Part shown: positions 1 through 9,100 of the stretch, in pieces
Layout of the letters: every line of letters starts with the position of its first letter
Numbering within the stretch: the first letter of the stretch is position 1
From: Oscillochloris sp.
Lineage (GTDB): Bacteria; Chloroflexota; Chloroflexia; Chloroflexales; Chloroflexaceae
Length of the DNA: 35,446 bases
Direction: 5' to 3'
Assembly: GCA_012032775.1 (NCBI GenBank)
Contig: JAAUQO010000044.1
Coordinates: 1 to 35,446, forward strand
The notes under the pieces: model-generated
What the model was told of the DNA's origin: nothing
The model's database searches: none
What the model saw: only the letters and a program-made list of their open reading frames with translations
Program-made: the position numbers and the translations under genes

Positions 1-10
1 CAAAAAGAGG

Positions 11-41
11 GACCCACGCACATAGTGCGTGGGCCATTTTT
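11..41. terminator. Rho-independent terminator at window edge
   Basis: A perfect 9-bp stem (13-21 with 25-33) with a 3-nt loop is followed by a short T run at 37-41. An A run on the left (2-6) lets it work in both directions. It probably ends a gene lying outside the window to the left. Confidence 0.75.
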
Positions 42-230
42 GCCATCGGGCGAGGCCGGCATGTGAGCCGCAGGGGATCAGCCCTGCGTATGAGGAAGGC
101 TGTAGGTGTACAAGAGGGTTAGCGGCAAAACCGCTTTGCGCAATGGATAGGACCGCTTTGGTGGAGGGACACCGCCGCAGCAATCGACGCGCAGGCCCAC
201 GCTCGACAACTACAGTATAGTGCGCTACCA
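42..230. other. Structured GC-rich stretch, unassigned
   Basis: This stretch has no convincing protein: the only frame (from 29) has a composition unlike the neighbours and no ribosome-binding site. It can form several local hairpins, for example around 57-70, a 7-bp stem near 71-90 (CGCAGGG with CCCTGCG), and GCGG/CCGC around 122-136. It does not match my memory of tmRNA, RNase P, SRP RNA, 6S or T-box cores. It may be an RNA gene, an untranslated region or decayed sequence. I cannot choose between these from the sequence alone. Confidence 0.25.
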
Positions 231-657
231 CGGGATTTGAAGGTACAGCTTGTTAACGAATAGTCAGGAAAACGCAATTCTTCCCCTGATGGAATGCTGA
301 AAGTGGTTATCAGGTTTTTTCTGACGCAAATATGTTCGTTTTCATCACCGCAAATGCCTCATGAAGCTGTGAAATCACGATCAAACCAGTAACTCCAGGT
401 TGGGCTCGATCCGAAACAATTTACACAATCTCAGATTTCCACATTACAAATTCCACACGAAAAAAGACGATTTTCCGCGTTATGATGCAATATAAACCTC
501 GGGCTATTGACAAGAGAGAAGAGTTCTATTAAGATGCTTTTACTTTTACGATCTCGTGATCGTACGCGGATGAAGTAGTATTGAGCGGCACTATTCGACG
601 TCGGGGTTAGAGGCAACACAAATGATTAGCATCTGAGAAGCGGCTGAACAATCGCTG
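231..657. other. AT-rich non-coding region
   Basis: The region is clearly richer in A and T than the flanking genes. The one minus-strand frame (431-619, 62 codons) has no family resemblance and no clear start signal, so I do not call it. A small perfect hairpin (ACGATC/GATCGT) sits at about 545-565. Nothing else is supported. Confidence 0.4.
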
Positions 658-685
658 TTGCTTGCATAACATTCATACCTATGTT
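658..685 (+). promoter_or_regulatory. Possible sigma-70-type promoter
   Basis: TTGCTT at 658-663 and TATGTT at 680-685 are separated by 16 bp, upstream of the NlpC/P60 gene. Both boxes are imperfect, so this is only a candidate. Confidence 0.35.
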
Positions 686-799
686 ACACTCCGAATACCC
701 TTACCTGGCTAGCCGTAATTGGTCAAAACACCGCGTATGTGTGTGGGCGGGACGCCCGCAGATGATCAGTGCGGGAAACATTGTGAGGTCACACGCTCC

Positions 800-2395
800 A
801 TGATTGAGCTCAACCGTAATCGGCCCTCAGTTCAGGCGCAGACAGATTTACAGCGCCTCCAAGAGCGGGCCTCTCACCGCAGCAACCGTCTTCGCAAAGT
901 AGGTCACCCGCCCAGTCCGTCCGCTGGTGAACGCTATTCGGTACGCTCATTGGTTCAACGGTTGCCTACACGGTTCTTTCTTCACACGGTTGTTGCGCTG
1001 GTTGTTCCACTCGCACTTCTGCTCAGCCAACTCCCCTCGACACCGATTTTCACAACCCCTGAAACCACAGTTATCGAAGATTCGGGTTTGATCGGTATTG
1101 GGCCGATTCCACTCGTCAACAACGTCGATCTAACCCAGGTCGGTGATCCACCGCTGTCGGATGATGCGCTGCCGGTGCCGCTGTCGCTCAGTTCGCGAAG
1201 TGAACTGCTGGCGCCGCTGACGGTTTCGGCGACGATCGCCGGTGATGTTGTGAAGCTGCGCAATGGCCCCGGATTGGCCTACGATGATGTCAGCCGGATT
1301 AGCGGCGGCACCAATGTAGAAGTCCTGGCCCGCCACGGCGAATGGTTGCAAGTCCGCCAGAGCGATGATCCGGCGATATACTGGGTAGCTGCGGAACTGG
1401 TCGATCTGCCTGATACGGTGATCTTCAACCTTGAAGTTGTCCCCGACGCCGCGATCCCGCCGCCACCGCCGCCAAAGATCGGTGTGGTGCGCGAAGAAGG
1501 GCTGAATCTGCGTGATGGCCCCGGCACCAACTATGTCAGCATGGCCCGTATGGGCACCGGTCAGGAACTGACTTTGATCGAGCAGTTCGACAGTTGGTTC
1601 CTGGTTGAGTATGGTACACAGTACGGTTGGGTAACGGCTGATTTCTTGAATATTGTGCCTGGTGTGATCGAGCGGGTGCCGGTTGCGCAGGCAATCCCGG
1701 ACCCGAATCCGCCGCTGGTCGGCGCGGTTCTGGAGAATTCCGTCAATGTCCGCAAGGGTCCTGGTTCGGCCTATGCGCGCGTCACATCGGTGAATGCCGG
1801 GATCGCCGTCGATCTGCTGGCCCGCCACAAGGACTGGTATCGCGTTGCCCTTGCCGACGGCACGAAGGCCTGGATCTTCTCCGACCTGCTGAAGGTTGCA
1901 CCGATGGCCGCGCGGCGTGTGCCGGTGACGAACGATATTCCGGCCCTGCCGGTTCGCGCTGCAACAACCCGCAGCAGCGGCGGCGGCGGCGCGCCGGTTA
2001 GTATCGCAGCCAGTGGTGATGTTGCCAGTTTCGCCGTGCAGTTCGCCGGCTACCGCTACCGTTGGGGTGGCTCAAGCCCAAGCAGCGGCTTCGATTGCTC
2101 TGGCCTGGTGAGTTATGTCTATCGCCAGTATGGTGTTGGCCTGCCCCATAGTGCAGCCGCGCAGTTTAGCACCCGCTATGGTGCGATGATCGGCGGCATG
2201 GGTAACCTGGCACCCGGTGATCTGATGTTCTTCGCTAATACCGGCGGCCGGCGCGGCATCTCGCACGTTGCAATCTATATCGGCGGCGGACGGATGATTC
2301 ACGCGATGACCCCTGCTTATGGTGTGCAGGTCTCCAGTATCTGGAGTAGCTACTGGCAGAACCATTGGGTTGGTGGGATCAGACCCTACCGCTAG
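800..2395 (+). CDS. Secreted SH3b x3 - NlpC/P60 peptidoglycan hydrolase
   Basis: A cell-wall hydrolase predicted to cleave peptide bonds in peptidoglycan outside the membrane. From the ATG at 800 it has 531 residues. A hydrophobic segment at about 59-79 acts as signal anchor, preceded by a basic cytoplasmic stretch. Three bacterial SH3 domains follow at about 140-205, 227-288 and 306-366; each carries the L/V-R-x-G-P-G signature that binds wall peptides. The NlpC/P60 domain covers 406-531. Its catalytic Cys433 lies in the F-D-C-S-G-L motif, with His489 in I-S-H-V-A-I-Y. The frame stays open upstream to a TTG at 719, but that start has no ribosome-binding site and the extra residues look random, so I prefer 800 (weak GAGG upstream). 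The stop codon TAG lies inside the left end of a 100-bp repeat. Family assignment is firm; the exact bond cleaved is not known. Confidence 0.88.
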   Translation: MIELNRNRPSVQAQTDLQRLQERASHRSNRLRKVGHPPSPSAGERYSVRSLVQRLPTRFFLHTVVALVVPLALLLSQLPSTPIFTTPETTVIEDSGLIGIGPIPLVNNVDLTQVGDPPLSDDALPVPLSLSSRSELLAPLTVSATIAGDVVKLRNGPGLAYDDVSRISGGTNVEVLARHGEWLQVRQSDDPAIYWVAAELVDLPDTVIFNLEVVPDAAIPPPPPPKIGVVREEGLNLRDGPGTNYVSMARMGTGQELTLIEQFDSWFLVEYGTQYGWVTADFLNIVPGVIERVPVAQAIPDPNPPLVGAVLENSVNVRKGPGSAYARVTSVNAGIAVDLLARHKDWYRVALADGTKAWIFSDLLKVAPMAARRVPVTNDIPALPVRAATTRSSGGGGAPVSIAASGDVASFAVQFAGYRYRWGGSSPSSGFDCSGLVSYVYRQYGVGLPHSAAAQFSTRYGAMIGGMGNLAPGDLMFFANTGGRRGISHVAIYIGGGRMIHAMTPAYGVQVSSIWSSYWQNHWVGGIRPYR

Positions 2396-2491
2396 TACCG
2401 GTCGGCCTACGTCCGTCGCGGGTTTGTAACGGCCTTTAGGCCGTCACAGTGCGATGTGCGCCGTAGACGTACGTACGCTTGAGCGTACTAG
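2392..2491 (+). repeat. 100-bp palindromic intergenic repeat, copy 1
   Basis: The element is bounded by short terminal inverted repeats (CTAGTAC at 2392-2398, GTACTAG at 2485-2491). Inside are two small hairpins: ACGGCCT/AGGCCGT and GTACGCT/AGCGTAC. A second copy at 27409-27508 has the same length and orientation and differs at only three positions. No protein is encoded. It resembles a MITE or REP-type non-autonomous element. Confidence 0.8.
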
Positions 2492-2513
2492 TACGCCTTC
2501 TGACACGTTTTTC

Positions 2514-2550
2514 AAGCCGGGCATCCTTTCCAGGATGCCCGGCTTTTTTA
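2514..2550 (+). terminator. Rho-independent terminator
   Basis: A perfect 14-bp stem (2514-2527 with 2532-2545) with a TTCC loop ends in a T run. It closes the NlpC/P60 transcript and separates it from the giant surface-protein gene. Confidence 0.9.
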
Positions 2551-2677
2551 TGTGCGTTGGAGCATCCCCGACTCAGAATAGTAACGCGGGTAGGATACTC
2601 TTCTGTTAGCTAAATATCAGCTTCCGCCCTTGTACCGATCCTTGCCGACATTTTCAACCTGATTCAAGGGGCACCTC

Positions 2678-3112
2678 ATGCGCCGTCCTACCCACATCGT
2701 TAGCCTGGCAATCCTTACGCTCTTGTTGTTCTCCGCGCTCATTCCCGCTCAACCTGTCGCCGCCGCCGGCGCAACCCTGGAACTTACCAAACGTGCCTTG
2801 ACGCCAACTGTCAACAGCGGTGATGTCGCGGTTTTCGCCCTCGATTACCGCTGCGCCAGTATTACCGAAGACTGTCGCAATGTTGTCGTCTCCGATCTGA
2901 TCGCGTCTGAGTTTTCCGGCGCGAGCGGCAATGTCCAGTTGATCGGAACAATTCACACTCAGAACGAAAGCTACGATCAGGCGACTCGTACTGCTACCTG
3001 GACGTTCGTTGATCCGCTGCCCGCAGGCAGCACCGGTACCCTCGAATTACGGGTGCGCTTCCGGCCGGAACCACACCCAACGGCACCGTGGGCAGCAACC
3101 GCGCCGAGATGA
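2678..3112 (+). CDS. Giant surface protein, N-terminal fragment (signal peptide + DUF11-like)
   Basis: This is the 5' part of a gene that, with two one-base corrections, runs 2678-15169 (about 4163 residues). The ATG at 2678 has a good ribosome-binding site (AGGGG, six bases upstream). Residues 1-30 are a classic Sec signal peptide: basic start, hydrophobic core, cleavage near A-A-A-G. A DUF11-like (conserved repeat, beta-sandwich) domain follows, with the typical L-T-K-x-A...V-x-S-G-D start and a W-T-F...P-L-P-A-G-S end. The frame breaks at C3061-C3062: one base is missing, after which the expected F-P-A-G-T-T-P-N-G-T continues in the next frame. The last 17 or so residues of this fragment are therefore frameshift product. 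The domain type is recognised; the ligand is unknown. Confidence 0.75.
   Translation: MRRPTHIVSLAILTLLLFSALIPAQPVAAAGATLELTKRALTPTVNSGDVAVFALDYRCASITEDCRNVVVSDLIASEFSGASGNVQLIGTIHTQNESYDQATRTATWTFVDPLPAGSTGTLELRVRFRPEPHPTAPWAATAPR
3061..3062 (+). other. Frameshift site 1 (one C apparently missing)
   Basis: The reading frame before this point ends in R-F, and the frame one base over resumes with P-A-G-T-T-P-N-G-T, a normal DUF11 ending. Restoring one C to the CC run joins them. It could be a sequencing or assembly error, slippage, or real inactivation. Confidence 0.7.
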
Positions 3113-6100
3113 CGGCTTCCAATGCAGCTACGGTGCTCTCCAATATCGCTCAGATCACCGCCCGCGCCGAGGCAAATGTCTATATGGTGAAAACCCTGCG
3201 CACCGGCGGCGCACTCGATGTCGAAAGCAGCTACCGCGTGCAGGTTTGTATGCCCGCCGGCAACAGCTCCGGCGGTTTGAACCTCAGCAATCTTGTTATT
3301 GTCGATACGCTGCCGACGAATGCCGTATTTGTCAGCGCAACCAACGGCGGCACATATAACGCCGGCACGAACCAGGTTACCTGGCCGGCAACAACCCTGA
3401 CTGTCGGGAGCGGCGTGCGCTGCGTGAACCGCGATGTGACGGTGCGCTTCCTGGATGCCGATTTCGATGTCGGCGATAGTGTGATCAACAGCGCCGAAGC
3501 CACCGCTACGCTGGTCGGCGGCGGCACAATTACCGTCAACACAACCGACGAGCGGCTGATCCAGCCACCATCGCCGAATATGAGTTTCGGCAAGAATGGC
3601 CCTTCACAGGCCTTGCTCGGCGATATCGTCGGCTACAATTTTACGCTGGCCAATACCGGTACCGCGCCGTTGAGCAATGTGCAGTTCGAGGATGTCCTTC
3701 CGGCTGAGTTGCGCGTGCAACGGATCTATGCCGGCGCCGGTTCGCCGGCTGTTCCGTTGCAGATTGAGTACACCACCAATCTGAACGCATCCTATACGGT
3801 ACTGACCGGCAGCCCCTTCGCCGGCAGCGCCTGTGTGAATATCGCTCCGAACACCGGCGGCGGTTGTAGTAGCATCACCCTCGCAGGCGGCGAGTATATT
3901 ACCGCGCTGCGCTATCGCTATACTGCCGACTTACCGTTCGGTTTCACTGCTACTGCCGCCCCGCGCAGCGGCTTCGACGCCGAAGTTGTCGGCACGCCGA
4001 TCAACTCGATCATCGACAATACGGCGATCGCCAATTTCACCTATAACGGCTACACTGCCGTTCGCCCCGGCACCGTCGATACCCGGATCGTGCCATCGGC
4101 GGCCCGGCCGAGTGTCGTTAAGAATGTCAGCCCCGGTGTGGCCTATTTCGGCGAAATTGTCACCTACACGGTTACGCTGGCGAATAACGCCCTTGGTAGT
4201 GCGACCCCAACCCTGAATAATCCGGTGCTGGCCGATCTGCTCGATACGACCCTTGAGTATGTTCCCGGTAGTTGGACCATTACCGATCGGCCTGCCGGCG
4301 CGCCCGACCCGATTTTTGAACAGATCGCGAATTACAACAACAGCGGCCGTGTGTTGCTGCGCTGGCGTTGGGACGGCGCTTCGACATACAATCTAGCGGC
4401 CAATAATCAGTTTGTCTTGAGCTTCCAGGCCCGGATTCTGCCCACCGCTCCAGCCGGTCAGATCAGTAATACCGCCAGCCTTGCCTCTGCCGCGAATACG
4501 CCCGCTCAACTGGCGCTCGATAATTGTCAGAGCCGGCCCTCCGATACGCAGGATCTCGATGGCGACGGAAACACCAGCGAGCAAATCTGTAGCTCCAGCG
4601 TTTCAAATGTGGCCCTCAGCAGCGCTGCGGCAATGGACGCACTCAAACTGGTGATCGGCCAGCTTGATACAGCCTATTCGCGCTTTCCGAATAGCGGTCT
4701 GACCACGCCCGGCGGTCAGGCCGATTACCAACTGGTGATCACGAATACCAGCACCATCCCCATGACCGAACTGGTGTTGGTCGATGTTTTACCCTGGATC
4801 GGCGACACCGGTGTGATCGATTACAACAACCGCCTGACCGAGTGGCGCCCGTACTTGATCGGCCCAATCGACGCACCTGCCGGCGCCGTGGTCTATTACA
4901 GCACGCAGAGTAATCCCTGCCGCGCGCCCGATCTTCAAGTAGCTAGCGACTCGCCCGGTTGTACGCCGCCGGTCTGGTCAACGGTGCCGCCGGCCGACAT
5001 CACGACCGTGCAGGCGGTGAAGGTTAATTTCGGATCGCTGGTGCTGCAACCAAACGACTCGGTGCGCCTGAACTGGGCGATGCGCGCTCCGGTCGGCGGT
5101 ACACCCGGCGAAATCGCCTGGAACTCGTTCGGTTTTATCGCTCGCCGCACCGACAACGGCGACTATCTGCTGCCCTCTGAGCCACTCAAGGTCGGGATCG
5201 AACGTGGCCCGTTGCTGCCGCCGGCCTACGGCAATTATGTCTGGCTGGACAACAATCTCGACGGTGTGCAGGATGTCGCTGAGCCGGGCATCAGCGGCGC
5301 CCGCATCGAACTGTACACACCCGGCCCTGACGGTACGCCTTACAACGGTGACGATCAACTGATCAATTACACCCTCAGCGGCCCCGATAACAGCGGCAAC
5401 CCCGGTTACTACTTCTTCTCCGATCCGGCGGAGATGATTCCCGGCGACTACTATATTGTCGTAACGCCGCCGGCAGGTTATGGCTTCACAAACCCGGATC
5501 AGGGCGCTGATGACACGCTGGATTCCGATATCGATCCGGCGACACGCCGTAGCGCCGTGACAACCCTCGATCCCGGCGAGATCGACGGTACCTGGGATGT
5601 CGGCCTGAATACGGTGGCCGGTGTCGGCAATTATGTCTGGTTCGACCGCAATAACGACGGCATTCAGAATGAAGCGCCGAGTGACGGGATTAACGGCGTG
5701 ACGGTGCGGCTCTACGACGGGAGCAACAATCTGGTCGATACCGCCGTGACCGCTAATGATCCCGACGGCCAGCCCGGTTACTACCTGTTTACCGGCCTGA
5801 CGCCCGCCAGCTACTTCGTTGAGTTTGTATTACCTTCAGGCGCGACGTTCAGCGGCCCGAATCTCGGCGGTGATGATGCCCTCGACTCTGATCCGAACCC
5901 CGCCGATGGTCGCACCGGCAGCTTCACCCTGAGCGCCGGCCAGCTCGATCTGCGCTACGACGCCGGTATCATTCTGCCGACCGGCAGCTTGCGCCTGGGC
6001 AACCGGGTTTGGAACGACCGCGACAACGACGGCCGCTACGAGCCGGGTGACGGCGAGATCGGGATCGATGATGTGCGGCTGGATCTGTACCGCGATTTGA

Positions 6101-9100
6101 ACGGCAATAACGTTGCCGATCCGAATGAGTATTACGGCACAACCAGCAGCCGCACGATCTCGGCCCAACCGGGCTTCTACAGCTTTGAGAATCTGCCGGC
6201 CGGCAACTTTATTGTCGTCGTTCCGGCAAGCAACTTCGCCGCCGGCGGTACGCTGAACGGCATGCGTTCGAGCAGCGGCAATGATCCGGCGCCCGATCCC
6301 GATCTCAGCCCCGGTAATGTCGGCGGAGTTGATCATGACGACAACGGCCGCGTTAGCGGCGCAGATGTCGCAACACTGCCGGTGACGCTCAGCAACAACG
6401 CCGAACCGGATACTGCGATCGACGGCGACAATCGCAACGGCAATCTGACGGTCGATTTCGGCTTCCACATGCTGGGCGCACTTGGAAACTACGTCTGGGT
6501 CGATCTGAATAGCGACGGTTTACAAGATGCGAATGAAACCGGTGTTTCCGGGGTTACCGTCGAACTGCTCGATGCCGCCAACACGGTGCTAGCGACCGAC
6601 AGCACCGATTTCTACGGCGCCTACGGCTTCACCGGCCTGGCCGGCGGCGATTACCGGCTGCGCTTCTCGAATCTGCCCGCAGGCTACACGATCACGACCC
6701 GCGATGTCGGTGGCGACGATGCGCTCGATAGCGATGTCAATCCGGCCACCGGCGAGACGATCCTGATCACGCTTCCGACGGGCGCCGTTGACCTGACATG
6801 GGACATGGGCCTCGCCGTCGCAGCGGCAAGTATCGGCGATCGGATCTGGATCGACGACAACCGTAACGGCATTCAGGAAGCCGGCGAGACCAGCAATCCC
6901 GGCGGTGTGCTAAGCGGTTTGAGCGTCGAGTTGTATCGCGCCGACAACACGTTGTACGCCGACACCACTACCGACGCAAGCGGCAATTACAGCTTCAACA
7001 ATCTGCCGCCCGGCGATTACTATGTCATCTTCGCTGCGCCGCCGGCAGGCTACGCGGTTAGCCCTCAGAATCAGGGCGCCGACGAGGCTGCCGACTCCGA
7101 TGCCGATCTGGTCACGCGGCGCACTGCAACTACTACGTTGAGCCCCGGTGAGAACGATCCGACCTGGGATCTCGGTATCTACACCTATGCCTCAATTGGG
7201 GATAGAGTGTGGAATGATGTGAATAACAACGGCATTCAGGACGGCGGCGAAACCGGTGTCTCCGGTGTTACTGTGCGCCTATTCCGTCCCGGCGAAGGTG
7301 TGCCGTATGCAACCACCAGTACCAACGCAAGCGGCAATTACAGCTTCACCAACCTGCCGCCTGCCGACTACTACCTGGAGTTTGTGCTCCTAAGCGGGTA
7401 CGCACCCAGCCCGCAAGATCAGGGCGGCAACGATGCGATCGACTCCGATGTCGATCCGGGCACCCTGCAAACCATTGTTACGACGCTCACATCCGGTGAG
7501 AACGATACCGATTGGGACTTCGGCATCTATCGGACAGCCGCGATCGGCAATTTCGTCTGGCTCGATCTCGATACCGACGGCATTCAAGACAGCGGTGAAC
7601 CCGGCGTCGCCGGCGTGCAGATTGTGCTCTTCGACAGCGGCGGCGCCGCATTAGATACCATCGTCAGCGATGCGAGCGGCAACTATAGCTTCAGCGGACT
7701 CGCCCCCGGCGATTACTACCTGCGCTTTGTGCTGCCGCCGAGTTACCTTACCAGCCCGAATAATCAGGGCGCGAACGACAACGTGGATTCCGACCCAGCC
7801 GGTGTAAATCTCGATACGGCGGTAACAACCTTAATCGCCGGCGAGACCGACAATAGCTGGGACTTCGGCATCTACCAACCGGCTGCACTCGGTGATCGCG
7901 TCTGGCACGACCAGGACGGCGACGGCGTGCAGGATGTCGGCGAGCCGGGCATCGATGGTGTTACGGTGACGCTGCGCACCCCCGGCCCGAACGGCACCAT
8001 CGGCGATGGCGATGATACCACCGAGGGCATTACCGTGACGGCAGCCGGCGGTTTCTACCGCTTCGATAATCTGCCGCCCGGCGACTACTATGTTCAGTTC
8101 GGTGCAACAGCGGGCTACACCGATGTCAGCCCACAAAATCAGGGCGCCGTTGACAGTGTGGACAGCGATGCCGATCCGACCACCCGCCGCACCGGCGTGA
8201 TCACGCTCGTTTCCAGCCAGATCGACATGAATTGGGACATGGGCGTGTTCAATCGGGCCGCCCTTGGCGACCGAATCTGGATCGACGATAACGCCGACGG
8301 CATTCAGGACCCCGGCGAAACAAACAACCCCGGCGGCATTCTGGCCGGCCTGACGGTTGAACTGTATCGCGCCGACGGTACGCCGGTAGGCACAACCACA
8401 ACCGACGCCGGCGGCTTGTACGGCTTCAGCAACCTGACGCCCGGCAGTTACTACGTCGTCTTTAACAATTTGCCGGCGGGTTACGCGCTCACGCAACAAG
8501 ATCAGGGCGCCGATAACGCGCTCGACTCCGATCCCGACCGGATCAGCCGACAGACGACCTTTATCACATTGCGCTCCGGCGACAATGATATAACCTGGGA
8601 CGCCGGTATCTTCGAGACCGCAACGGTGGGCGACCGGGTCTGGGTTGATGCGAACGCCGATGGCATTCAAGATGCCGGCGAAACAGTTGGCGTGTCGAGT
8701 GTGCGCGTCGATCTGCTGGCGGGCGCAACCATTATCGACAGCACCTACACCGACGCCGACGGGTTGTATCTCTTCACTGATCTACTGCCCGGCACATACA
8801 CAATTCAGTTCAGCCAGATCCCGAGCGGTTGGCTGCGCAGCCCTGAAAATCAAGGCGGCGATGATGCGACCGACTCCGACGGCGATGCTACGTTCAGCAC
8901 TGCTTCGTTCAGCATCGGCGTTGGCGCCGACGATCGCCGTTACGACCAGGGCCTTTATCAGCCGGCCTCACTCGGTGATCGCGTCTGGCACGATCAAAAC
9001 GCCAATGGAGTTCAGGATACCGGCGAACCCGGCATCAGCGGCGTGACCGTCAGCCTGCTCGACGGCAGCGGCAACCCGATCGACGGCGACGGCGGAACAC

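Noticed and set aside
71..190. T-box, glycine or c-di-GMP riboswitch
   Set aside because: Short matches such as GGCAAAACC and GGTGGAGGGACACCG resemble pieces of these motifs, but the required core order and spacing are missing and no downstream gene fits.
29..220. 63-codon plus-strand frame at the left end
   Set aside because: It starts inside the terminator hairpin, has no ribosome-binding site and has a random-looking composition.
431..619. 62-codon minus-strand frame in the AT-rich region
   Set aside because: No family, weak start and no neighbouring signals; most likely chance.
7831..8670. 279-codon minus-strand frame in the repeat array
   Set aside because: Like similar minus-strand frames at 9542-10252 and 10607-11734, it mirrors the sense repeats and has no independent support.
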